This document shows positions 6,434-13,422 of a stretch of 21,548 nt of DNA, one piece after another (the stretch's first letter is position 1; the number at the start of each line of letters is the position of its first letter). A program made the position numbers and the translations under genes. The stretch is from positions 9,943-31,490 of the IMG/VR virus record IMGVR_UViG_3300029448_000223. One strand, written 5' to 3'. Below the pieces are notes generated by a model, which was not told the DNA's origin, did no database searches, and was given only the letters and a program-made list of their open reading frames with translations. Origin of the DNA: a virus.

Positions 6434-7588
6434 ATGAAACAAAAAATAAATATTGCAAAAATAAAATCAAATAAAAATAATCCAAGATTTATAAACGACT
6501 CTAAATTTAAAAGGTTAGTAAAATCTATTGAGGAGTTTCCTGAAATGTTAGAAAAACGACCAATAGTGGTAGATGAAAATTTTATTGTTCTTGGTGGTAA
6601 TATGCGATTAAAAGCGTGTAAAAAAGCAGGACTTAAAGAAATTTGGATTGACCAAGTTCTTGATTGGAGTGAAGAAAAGAAAAATGAATTTATAATAAAA
6701 GATAATTCAGGTTTTGGTGAGTGGGATTGGGATATATTATTAAACGAATGGGAAGCAAAAGATTTATATGATTGGGGATTAGATATTCCTGAAATACCTC
6801 TTGAAGATATAGAAGCTGAAGAAGATAATTATGAGGAGCCTGAAGAACTACAAGTTGATGTTGTTTTAGGCGATTTAATAGAAATAGGCGAACATAGGCT
6901 TTTATGTGGAGATAGTACTGATGTAACACAGGTAGAAAAACTAATGAATGGTAAGAAAGCTGATATGGTGTTTACAGACCCACCTTATGGAGTAAATTAT
7001 CAATCCAATATGAGAACTAAATCACAAAAATTTGATGTGTTGGAAAATGACAATGTTTTTATAACTGAATGGATAAATAATTTACCATTATTTTCAAAAG
7101 GATTTGTATTTGTTTGGACAAGTTGGAAAGTCTTAAAACAATGGATTGAATTTTGCGAACATATAGGAGAACTTTCTAATTTAATTATTTGGAATAAAGG
7201 AGGAGGTGGAATTGGAGATTTAAAAAAAACATTTTCTACTGATTTTGAAGTTGCATTAGTTTATCATAGGGGGGCAGAAATAAAAGGTAAAAGACTTGGT
7301 AGTGTTTGGAGCATTGGTAAAGATGGGAGTACAAAATATTTACACCCAACACAAAAACCAATTGAATTAGCTGCAATGGCGATTGAAAATGTTTCAACAA
7401 TAAACAATTTAGTTTTAGATTTATTTCTTGGTTCTGGCTCAACAATGGTAGCAGCACACCAATTAAAGCGTAAATGCTATGGAATGGAACTTGACCCTAA
7501 ATATTGTCAAGTAATAATTGACAGAATGCAAAAACTTGACCCTGACCTTGAAATAAAAATTAATAATAAAGTATATTTAAAAAACTAA
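6434..7588 (+). CDS. ParB-like domain / DNA methyltransferase fusion
   Basis: 384 aa. Residues 1-120 form a ParB/sulfiredoxin-like domain: KSNKNNPRFI, then VVDENFIVLGGNMRLKACKK (45-64) with the GGNMR loop in the place of the ParB GxxR motif. Residues 140-384 are an N6-adenine/N4-cytosine methyltransferase: GDSTDV (159-164), motif IV DPPYG (182-186), HPTQKP (304-309) and SAM-binding motif I LDLFLGSGST (328-337) followed by the acidic ELDP. Motif IV precedes motif I, the order of beta-type enzymes. This fusion is common in phages and prophages and probably methylates phage DNA, for example against host restriction. The specificity cannot be read. It starts 11 bases after the helicase gene and ends the early block. 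No restriction partner is next to it. Confidence 0.9.
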   Translation: MKQKINIAKIKSNKNNPRFINDSKFKRLVKSIEEFPEMLEKRPIVVDENFIVLGGNMRLKACKKAGLKEIWIDQVLDWSEEKKNEFIIKDNSGFGEWDWDILLNEWEAKDLYDWGLDIPEIPLEDIEAEEDNYEEPEELQVDVVLGDLIEIGEHRLLCGDSTDVTQVEKLMNGKKADMVFTDPPYGVNYQSNMRTKSQKFDVLENDNVFITEWINNLPLFSKGFVFVWTSWKVLKQWIEFCEHIGELSNLIIWNKGGGGIGDLKKTFSTDFEVALVYHRGAEIKGKRLGSVWSIGKDGSTKYLHPTQKPIELAAMAIENVSTINNLVLDLFLGSGSTMVAAHQLKRKCYGMELDPKYCQVIIDRMQKLDPDLEIKINNKVYLKN

Positions 7589-7644
7589 ATTCGTTCTTTA
7601 TATTTAGCTTATTAGTCAAATCCTATTAAGCACACTTTCTAAAT

Positions 7645-7672
7645 AACGAGGTTTTGTTAGTTTCCTCGTTTT
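7645..7672 (+). terminator. Hairpin after the methyltransferase gene (weak terminator)
   Basis: AACGAGG (7645-7651) pairs with CCTCGTT (7664-7670) around a 12-base loop and is followed by TTTT. The U-tract is short, so termination may be partial. The loop contains the TTG at 7654-7656 that serves as -33 element of the next promoter, so terminator and promoter share the same DNA. Confidence 0.6.
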
Positions 7673-7682
7673 AATACCTTTG
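7654..7682 (+). promoter_or_regulatory. Promoter TTG-N18-TACCTTTG, leaderless
   Basis: TTG at 7654-7656, an 18-base spacer and TACCTTTG at 7675-7682 fit the Bacteroidota housekeeping promoter (TTTG at -33, TAnnTTTG at -7). This is the best complete promoter in the window. The final G is followed by four bases and the ATG at 7687, which predicts a leaderless transcript. Confidence 0.75.
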
Positions 7683-7686
7683 TAAT

Positions 7687-7860
7687 ATGTTTGATGTTAA
7701 CATATCGGTTATGAGGGGTTTTGGGATAGGTTTTAACTACTCTAATGAAGATATTGAGGGATTGGAATATATAGCCGATGATCTACGACACACCATACAA
7801 ATTATCTTTTTCTTTGTAATAATCAACATAAATTACTATACTCCTAACGAAGAAGAATAA
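7687..7860 (+). CDS. 57-aa hypothetical protein with its own promoter
   Basis: ATG at 7687, TAA at 7858-7860. The N-terminal half is glycine- and aromatic-containing (MRGFGIGFNYS), the middle is acidic (NEDIEGLEYIADDLRH), and residues 37-49 (IQIIFFFVIININ) form a short hydrophobic stretch followed by an acidic tail (NEEE). The stretch is too short for a sure transmembrane helix but could attach to a membrane. The case for a real gene is the exact promoter just upstream with a four-base gap to the ATG, together with an isolated position between the early operon and the winged-helix gene. No family is recognised. A single-gene unit with its own promoter suggests a regulatory, anti-host or anti-defence peptide, but that is speculation. 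Confidence 0.6.
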   Translation: MFDVNISVMRGFGIGFNYSNEDIEGLEYIADDLRHTIQIIFFFVIININYYTPNEEE

Positions 7861-7890
7861 ATTTTTCTCATTGATTATCAATTAGTTAGC

Positions 7891-7959
7891 AATTATTTAC
7901 TAATTATTTACATATAATATTTTTTATATTGTAAAATATTCTTTATATTGCAGTATAAT
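7891..7959 (+). promoter_or_regulatory. AT-rich control region with tandem repeats before the winged-helix gene
   Basis: In the 130-base gap 7861-7990, AATTATTTAC occurs twice with an 11-base period (7891-7900, 7902-7911), and TTTATATTG occurs twice with a 19-base period (7923-7931, 7942-7950). A TATAAT lies at 7954-7959. No exact TAnnTTTG is present, so the promoter is uncertain. Repeats spaced about one helical turn apart are plausible binding sites for a dimeric regulator, possibly the product of the next gene. Confidence 0.35.
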
Positions 7960-7990
7960 TAAAAACTAATAATAACTAAAAAAAATTAAA

Positions 7991-8317
7991 ATGAAAAAAA
8001 TAAAAGTAACAAAATTAGAAAAACAAGTATTAGAAACATTAGCATCTAAAATGTACGCTGAATTAGGATTTTCAGATGTAAACTTTGAAGATCTTCAAGA
8101 AGAAACAAAACTTAAAAAATCAACCTTAACAGGTGTTTTAGTTTCATTAAGCAACAAAGGTTATGTTTTTACCGATGAAGAATACAAAGATTCATCAGAT
8201 AACATTATATTTTATTTAGGTGATGATATGCAAGGATTAGTAGAAGATTGGGTTACAGAATCTAAATCAATTTTTAACGAATCTATGTGGCTTCAAAAAG
8301 TAGAATTAGTTAGTTAA
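7991..8317 (+). CDS. Winged-helix (MarR-like) regulator
   Basis: 108 aa. Residues 5-20 form a first helix (VTKLEKQVLETLASKM). NFEDLQEETKLKKSTLTGVL (32-51) is the helix-turn-helix, and LVSLSNKGYVFTDEEY with the following strand is the wing. The C-terminal part (70-108) is acidic and helical. The pattern is that of MarR/ArsR-type winged helices, known as dimeric DNA-binding regulators. It stands alone between the early block and the packaging genes, with an AT-rich leader holding tandem repeats upstream and a terminator downstream. It may therefore control the switch to late transcription or its own expression. Start chosen at the ATG preceded by an A-rich leader typical of Bacteroidota. Confidence 0.7.
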   Translation: MKKIKVTKLEKQVLETLASKMYAELGFSDVNFEDLQEETKLKKSTLTGVLVSLSNKGYVFTDEEYKDSSDNIIFYLGDDMQGLVEDWVTESKSIFNESMWLQKVELVS

Positions 8318-8343
8318 TAACCTTAAATCATTGTTTTAAAATT

Positions 8344-8370
8344 AACCCACTTTAATCGGTGGGTTTTTTT
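8344..8370 (+). terminator. Intrinsic terminator before the packaging genes
   Basis: AACCCAC (8344-8350) pairs with GTGGGTT (8359-8365) around an 8-base loop, and a run of seven T (8364-8370) follows. It ends the winged-helix transcript. Only three bases separate it from the promoter element at 8374-8381. Confidence 0.85.
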
Positions 8371-8373
8371 ATG

Positions 8374-8381
8374 TATTTTTG
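8374..8381 (+). promoter_or_regulatory. -7 element for the late block, leaderless at a GTG
   Basis: TATTTTTG at 8374-8381 fits TAnnTTTG exactly. Four bases later GTG (8386) opens the terminase small subunit frame. No TTG is seen at the -33 distance, which lies in the terminator hairpin. The element decides the start of TerS: any start further upstream would lie at or above the promoter. Confidence 0.6.
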
Positions 8382-8385
8382 TTAT

Positions 8386-8829
8386 GTGAAAACCAACAAA
8401 AAGCAACATACTAAAAAAGCAATTCTTGAAGCATTAGAAAAATCTTTGGGAGTTGTTACAACTGCTTGTAAGAAAGTGAGTATCAATAGAAGTACCTTTT
8501 ACAAGTATCTAAAAGAAGATGAGGAGTTTGCAAAGCAAGTAAAAGATATTGAGAACATAGCACTTGATTTTGCTGAATCACAACTACACAAACAAATAAG
8601 TGAGGGCAATACTACTGCAACAATATTCCTTTTAAAGACAAAAGGTAAATCTCGTGGTTATGTCGAAAGAAGCGAGATAGTACACGACAATCAAATTAAA
8701 TCAACCATTATAGAATGGACACCACCAAGAAAGTTAAGCAAAAATGTAATAGACAATTCTACGACCTTATCCGATCAAACAAAAGATTCAAAATCCACCA
8801 AGGAGGCACACGAAGCGGAAAAACTGTAG
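8386..8829 (+). CDS. terS: Terminase small subunit
   Basis: 147 aa from GTG 8386. Residues 6-45 contain a homeodomain-like HTH (KKAILEALEKSLGVVTTACK, then SINRSTFYKYLKEDEEF) typical of phage small terminases that recognise the packaging site. A helical segment (50-95, ALDFAESQLHKQISEGNTTA...) fits the oligomerisation core and ends with KTKGKSRGYVER. The tail (110-147) is polar and Ser/Lys-rich. Upstream in-frame starts (GTG 8359 inside the terminator, ATG 8371 before the -7 element) would lie outside the predicted mRNA. The last 115 bases overlap the large subunit gene in another frame. TerS binds the concatemer and hands it to TerL. Confidence 0.85.
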   Translation: MKTNKKQHTKKAILEALEKSLGVVTTACKKVSINRSTFYKYLKEDEEFAKQVKDIENIALDFAESQLHKQISEGNTTATIFLLKTKGKSRGYVERSEIVHDNQIKSTIIEWTPPRKLSKNVIDNSTTLSDQTKDSKSTKEAHEAEKL

Positions 8830-9899
8830 CCGTTTGTCAATACCTGGTTTATTTACTTACATCATCAGAGAAACCTTTGACTATCTCTATTGTTCGTAAA
8901 ACATTACCTGCATTGCGTGGAAGTGTTATGCGTGATATAATGATAGTGCTACAAGAAACAGGTATCTACTATTCAGGTGTGCATAATAAAGCTGATAACA
9001 CTTTTAAATATAATAACCACCTAATCGAGTTTCTTTCAGTAGATGAACCCCAAAAGATTCGTGGCCGTAAAAGAAACATTGCATTTCTTAATGAGGGAAA
9101 TGAACTTACAATAGAAGATTTTAGACAAATCAATATGAGAACTACCGATATGGTTATTGTTGATTTTAACCCATCAGATCCTGTCCATTGGTTATATAGC
9201 GACTTAATACCAAGAGATGATTGCGATACTTGGATAACTACTTACAAAGACAATAACTTTTTATCTGATGAGCTTATACACGAGATTGAAAGAATGAAAG
9301 AGCGTGATCCTGATTACTGGAGAGTATATGGAGAAGGATTACAAGCAATCTTTAGTGCAAGACAAATATTTAACAACTGGACTTTTATTGATTATAAAGA
9401 TTTTCCTGAATTTGATTTAGAGGTAGAAGGGATTGTAGGAATTGATTATGGTTATAGCAATGATCCAACTGCTTGTGTTCTTGTCTTTAAAAAGCACGAT
9501 AGGGTTTACTTGCACGAGATACTTTACCAAAAGGGTTTAACTAATAGCGACATTGTAGATATACTAAAAGCTAAAGGGTATGGCGAGGTAATTACTTACG
9601 CTGATTCTGCTGAACCCAAATCTATTGAGGAGATGAGAAGATTAGGACTATATATAAAACCTGCGACTAAAGGGCAAGGAAGTATTAATGCAGGAATATC
9701 AAAACTAAAAGAGTTTGACATTTATGTTAGTAATGAATCCAAGAATATTTTAAGAGAATATCAGAGTTATTATTGGCAAGAATTAAAAGATGGAACTATA
9801 ATAAATAAGCCACAAGACAAAGAAAATCACCTTATGGATTCTATTCGTTATGCCGTATATTCTTCCTTTGGAAAGAAAGAAAACTTTTTTGTAATTTAA
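8715..9899 (+). CDS. terL: Terminase large subunit
   Basis: 394 aa, ATPase plus nuclease motor of DNA packaging. GGTRSGKT (30-37) is the Walker A loop; IAFLNE (122-127) is Walker B with catalytic E127; IVDFNPSDP (148-156) is probably the coupling region. The RNase H-like nuclease domain has D244 (GIDYGYSND), D297 (YADSAEP) and D375 (HLMDSIRYA) as the metal-binding acidic triad. The sequence is of the PBSX/Terminase_3 type, consistent in length. The P-loop is encoded at about 8802-8825, which is still inside the TerS frame, so the long overlap is real and not a start-prediction error. A promoter at 9904 separates it from the portal gene. Confidence 0.95.
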   Translation: MDTTKKVKQKCNRQFYDLIRSNKRFKIHQGGTRSGKTVAVCQYLVYLLTSSEKPLTISIVRKTLPALRGSVMRDIMIVLQETGIYYSGVHNKADNTFKYNNHLIEFLSVDEPQKIRGRKRNIAFLNEGNELTIEDFRQINMRTTDMVIVDFNPSDPVHWLYSDLIPRDDCDTWITTYKDNNFLSDELIHEIERMKERDPDYWRVYGEGLQAIFSARQIFNNWTFIDYKDFPEFDLEVEGIVGIDYGYSNDPTACVLVFKKHDRVYLHEILYQKGLTNSDIVDILKAKGYGEVITYADSAEPKSIEEMRRLGLYIKPATKGQGSINAGISKLKEFDIYVSNESKNILREYQSYYWQELKDGTIINKPQDKENHLMDSIRYAVYSSFGKKENFFVI

Positions 9900-9903
9900 T
9901 TAG

Positions 9904-9911
9904 TATTTTTG
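9904..9911 (+). promoter_or_regulatory. -7 element before the portal gene
   Basis: TATTTTTG matches TAnnTTTG exactly, in the 30-base gap after TerL. The ATG follows 18 bases later, so a leader of about 14 bases is expected, unlike the leaderless sites. A TTG at 9889-9891 is too close (12-base gap) to be a standard -33 element. Confidence 0.45.
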
Positions 9912-9929
9912 TAAAATAAAAGTTATTCG

Positions 9930-11834
9930 ATGGCGTCAATATTATCAAGAGTTAGAAATTTGATTTCTAAAAACTTTCAGCAAACAAGTCAAGAGTTCAA
10001 CAGAGCAATCTACAATTATTTAGGAAACACTATAATTTGGAATCCTGAAAACGATAATACTTACATTGAAAAAGGTTATCAATACAATACAACTATTTAT
10101 TCAATAGTAAACTTAATTGCTAAAACGGCAGCTACTATTCCTTTTCAAGTATATGAGATTAAAAACGAGAATGAGTTAAAGAGATACAAAGCAATGACAA
10201 GTGGTGTTGCTAATGGTTCAGCATTACACAAAGCAGAGGTGTTAAGAAAACACGCTCTTGAAGAAGTGGCAGATACTGAATTGCACGATTTACTTTCAAG
10301 ACCAAATCCATCACAATCTTATAATGCTTGGATTCAAGAGATTATAGCTTTTGGTAAACTAACTGGTAATCGTTACATATATGGTTTAAAACCTGAAACA
10401 GGTGCTAATCAAGGTAAATTCAAAGAATTATATGTTTTACCAAGTCAAAAGGTTGAAATAAATAGTGGTGGGATATTTGAGCCAGTTAAATCATACTCAT
10501 TAGAGTATAATGGTCAATATAAGATGGAAGCTGAAGATATTTGCCACATTAAAGATTTTAACCCTTACTATGATGGTACTGGAAGTCATTTATACGGAAT
10601 GTCTCCACTTAAAGCAGGTTTAAGATCATTAGACACTAACAATGAAGCAATAACAACTGGTGCAAAGTATTTACAGAACCAAACTGCAAGAGGTGTGCTT
10701 ATGAGTGATGAGGGAGATATTAACGAAGTACAAGCACAACAACTAAAAGAAAAGTTTAGACAAAACTATTCAGGTTCTAATAATGCAGGAGATATTGTAA
10801 TAACACCAAAGAAACTTTCTTGGATTAACTTTGGAATGTCTGCATCTGATTTATCTCTTATAGAACAATACAATGCAAGTATCAAAGACTTATGCAATAT
10901 TTATTCTGTACCTGCAGTTTTATTAAACAATACAGAATCTTCTACATACAACAATGTAATTGAAGCTAAAAAGACATTGTATCAAAATGCAGTAATCCCT
11001 GAACTAAACAAAATCAAAGATGAGTTAAACAGATGGTTAGTACCTGCTTATGGTGAAAAACTATACATTGACTTTGATTATACAAGTATTTCTGAAATGC
11101 AAGAGGAGATGGATAAGGTTGTAAGTCAAATGAGCCAATCTTGGTGGCTTACTCCTAATGAGAAAAGACAAGCGATGAGTTATGGTGTTGAAGCTGACAA
11201 TGAAAAACTTAACGATTACTATATTCCTGCGAATCTTATGCCATTACAAGATGAAGTGATTGTTGATGATTTTAAAAGTGTTAAAGTAAATTATGATGAA
11301 TTACTTGATGTTAAAAGAGAAATAAGACAAGATGTTTTTACAACTGCATCACAAGCAACACAAAGAGCAGAACAACTTGGTTGTTCGGGTATTCATTCAC
11401 ACGATGAAAATGGCAATGCTATTTATATGCCGTGTGCTTCACACGATGATTATATAGCGATTATTGGACAAGATGTTAAAGATGATAAACAAGAGATAAT
11501 TCAAAAACAAGATTCTTACACTAATTATCCACAAGGTGCAACTAACAATGCTAAAAGAATGTTAGAATGGAGAGAAAAATATGGTCGTGATGTTGTCAAG
11601 GGTGGTACAAAAGTTGGTTGGAAACGAGCAAATCAACTTGCTAATAGAGAACCAATATCACTTGATACTGTAAAAAGAATCAATAGCTTTTTAGCAAGAC
11701 ACGAGGATAATGCAAAAATATCTGAGGATTATAGAAACGAACCTTATAAAGACAAAGGGTATGTTGCTTATAATCTTTGGGGTGGTAAAGCGATGATTTC
11801 TTGGGCAAAAAGGATTTCTCAAAATGCTGACTAA
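9930..11834 (+). CDS. HK97-type portal protein with C-terminal extension
   Basis: 634 aa; typical HK97-family portals are about 400-450. Residues 1-450 match the portal: YSIVNLIAKTAATIPFQVYE (about 51-70), LLSRPNPSQSYNAWIQ, YVLPSQKVEI, IKDFNPYYDGTG, GMSPLKAG, and YNASIKDLCNIYSVPAVLLN. It forms the dodecameric ring for DNA entry and tail attachment. Residues about 470-510 are an added module with GCSGIHSHDENG...YMPC, and about 531-634 are a second module (YPQGATNNAKRMLEWREKYG...GWKRANQLANRE...WGGKAMISWAKRI). Both resemble segments found at the ends of structural proteins in marine phages; their role is not known. The stop overlaps the next gene by 11 bases. Confidence 0.92.
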   Translation: MASILSRVRNLISKNFQQTSQEFNRAIYNYLGNTIIWNPENDNTYIEKGYQYNTTIYSIVNLIAKTAATIPFQVYEIKNENELKRYKAMTSGVANGSALHKAEVLRKHALEEVADTELHDLLSRPNPSQSYNAWIQEIIAFGKLTGNRYIYGLKPETGANQGKFKELYVLPSQKVEINSGGIFEPVKSYSLEYNGQYKMEAEDICHIKDFNPYYDGTGSHLYGMSPLKAGLRSLDTNNEAITTGAKYLQNQTARGVLMSDEGDINEVQAQQLKEKFRQNYSGSNNAGDIVITPKKLSWINFGMSASDLSLIEQYNASIKDLCNIYSVPAVLLNNTESSTYNNVIEAKKTLYQNAVIPELNKIKDELNRWLVPAYGEKLYIDFDYTSISEMQEEMDKVVSQMSQSWWLTPNEKRQAMSYGVEADNEKLNDYYIPANLMPLQDEVIVDDFKSVKVNYDELLDVKREIRQDVFTTASQATQRAEQLGCSGIHSHDENGNAIYMPCASHDDYIAIIGQDVKDDKQEIIQKQDSYTNYPQGATNNAKRMLEWREKYGRDVVKGGTKVGWKRANQLANREPISLDTVKRINSFLARHEDNAKISEDYRNEPYKDKGYVAYNLWGGKAMISWAKRISQNAD

Positions 11835-12699
11835 AAAATTCAAAAAAAACTATCATAAGGATTGGTTAAATCAATTAGATATTGAGGAAACCAAACAAGA
11901 TAAAAAATGGACAAAATATCTTGTTGGTCAAAGCAATAATATAATTGATGAATTTCTTAAATCCAATAAACAAATTCCAAACTTAGATTTTAAATTTAAA
12001 CAAAGCGATATTACAAAACTTTATGTAGAGCTTTATCAAGAGGTGGGTAATAAGTTTGCCAAGTGGTATTCGTTAAACTTTGAAAAATACATTACTAAAA
12101 ACACTCATCTCGATTATCAAGAGATATGGAATGAGAAGTTTGCTTATATAGGAAGTCAAGTATCAGGTGCAAGAGTTGTTAGTGTTAGTGGTAATCGTAA
12201 GAAAGAATTTGTTAGAGTTCTAAAAACATATATGTCAGATCCTGACTTTCAATCAATGAATGAGGTACAAGCAGGAAGAATATTGCGAAAGAAGTTTAAA
12301 AATATGTCGGTTAATAATGCAAAACGAATTGTAAGAACCGAAAGTGTTAATGCTGCTAACTATGCTACTAATCAAAGTGCTACTGATATTTTTGGTAAAG
12401 AGAATCTACAAAAAGAGTGGATAGCTACTTTTGATAGTAGAACAAGAATAGATCATATAGAAGCCAATGGACAAGTAGTTGATATGGATAAAAACTTTTT
12501 AGTTGGGGGTGAAGAATTAAGTTATCCAGGTGATAGTAGAGGAAGTGCTGCCAATGTCATTAATTGTAGGTGTACCAATGCACCTTTTCCAAAAGAACTT
12601 GAAGAAAATTATAGTTCAGGTGGTGTTATAGAAAATGTTATAGCAGTAGGAACTATTGCAGTTGTTAGTGATTCGCTACAAGAAAATGAAAACAATTAA
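11824..12699 (+). CDS. Mu F-like / SPP1 gp7-like head morphogenesis protein
   Basis: 291 aa. The N-terminal two thirds are helical. The family signature spans about residues 160-255: NNAKRIVRTESVNAANYATN (the RTE-x4-A block), EWIATFDSRTRIDHIEANGQ, a hydrophobic YPGDSRGSAANVINCRCT ending with the CRC motif typical of 'Mu protein F-like' minor head proteins. These proteins sit inside or at the portal vertex and assist head assembly or DNA ejection. It directly follows the portal with overlapping ends, as in many siphophages. The last 40 residues are a low-complexity tail. The leaderless promoter for the protease lies just after its stop. Confidence 0.85.
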   Translation: MLTKKFKKNYHKDWLNQLDIEETKQDKKWTKYLVGQSNNIIDEFLKSNKQIPNLDFKFKQSDITKLYVELYQEVGNKFAKWYSLNFEKYITKNTHLDYQEIWNEKFAYIGSQVSGARVVSVSGNRKKEFVRVLKTYMSDPDFQSMNEVQAGRILRKKFKNMSVNNAKRIVRTESVNAANYATNQSATDIFGKENLQKEWIATFDSRTRIDHIEANGQVVDMDKNFLVGGEELSYPGDSRGSAANVINCRCTNAPFPKELEENYSSGGVIENVIAVGTIAVVSDSLQENENN

Positions 12700-12705
12700 A
12701 ATTAA

Positions 12706-12713
12706 TATCTTTG
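12706..12713 (+). promoter_or_regulatory. -7 element for protease and capsid genes, leaderless
   Basis: TATCTTTG fits TAnnTTTG exactly; four bases (TAAA) separate it from the ATG at 12718. It lies in an 18-base gap inside the head operon. It would provide extra transcription of the protease and of the major capsid gene. No TTG is visible at -33. Confidence 0.6.
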
Positions 12714-12717
12714 TAAA

Positions 12718-13419
12718 ATGGAAAATATAATATATAAGTCAAGCCCAATCGGTGAATTAATTGATGCCGATGAAAAGTCAGGAATCGTAAAAGGTTATGG
12801 TTCAGTATTTAATAATGTTGATAGCGATGGTGATATAATAACACCAGGTGCATATACAAAAACGATTATGGAGAATGGAAATCGTGTTAAGTATTTATAT
12901 CAACACAATATGGATCAACCATTAGGTAAAATGGTAAACCTATATGAAGATGATAAAGGATTAATGTTTGAAGCGAAGATTCCTAAAACACAACTTGGTT
13001 CTGATGTATTAGAACTTATGAAAGCAGGGGTAATTACCGAAAATAGTGTTGGTATATTACCACTTCAGAAAGAAGCAGGAATTGGTGATAACTATAATAG
13101 AAAACTTACAGAGGTAAAACTTTATGAGATTTCTGCCGTTACACTTGCTGCAAATGATGAAGCGATGATATTAGATGTAAAGGGGAATGTAGATAAGGAG
13201 AAAGTATTGAAAAGATTTGATAAACTTGTGAAGTTAATTCGCAAGGGTAACATTTCTGACAATATGGGTTATGCTATTGAAGCAGAACTCATCAAGCTAA
13301 AATCAATTTTTAACGATAGTGCCACTCTGCCAACAGATATTGATGTTACAGAGCCGACAGAGATTAAATCAGACAATAGCGAAATCTATAAATATTTGTT
13401 TAATAAATTAAATTCGTAA
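12718..13419 (+). CDS. HK97-type prohead protease (S78 family)
   Basis: 233 aa. Beta-rich N-terminal domain: GIVKGYGSVFNNVDSDGDII (22-41), a known start of the herpesvirus-like serine protease fold. Candidate catalytic residues are H63 (LYQHN), S110 (ITENSVGI) and an acidic residue near E137 (VKLYEISAVTLAAN). The C-terminal part (150-233) is helical and charged, probably a scaffold-interacting or self-cleaved tail. It digests the delta domain of the capsid protein and itself during prohead maturation. Gene order (Mu F-like, protease, capsid) is the usual one, and the capsid gene starts 3 bases after its stop. Confidence 0.92.
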   Translation: MENIIYKSSPIGELIDADEKSGIVKGYGSVFNNVDSDGDIITPGAYTKTIMENGNRVKYLYQHNMDQPLGKMVNLYEDDKGLMFEAKIPKTQLGSDVLELMKAGVITENSVGILPLQKEAGIGDNYNRKLTEVKLYEISAVTLAANDEAMILDVKGNVDKEKVLKRFDKLVKLIRKGNISDNMGYAIEAELIKLKSIFNDSATLPTDIDVTEPTEIKSDNSEIYKYLFNKLNS

Positions 13420-13422
13420 AAA

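Noticed and set aside
6140-7457. Other-frame ORFs inside the helicase and methyltransferase genes (both strands)
   Set aside because: They lie wholly inside well-identified genes and show no protein-like conservation features.
8359-8385. Upstream starts for TerS (GTG 8359, ATG 8371)
   Set aside because: GTG 8359 lies in the terminator hairpin and ATG 8371 lies before the -7 element, so neither would be in the predicted mRNA; GTG 8386 has the same four-base spacing as three other genes.
13391-13398. AATATTTG as promoter of the capsid gene
   Set aside because: One mismatch, inside the protease coding sequence, 24 bases before the start; the exact element at 12706 can serve both genes.
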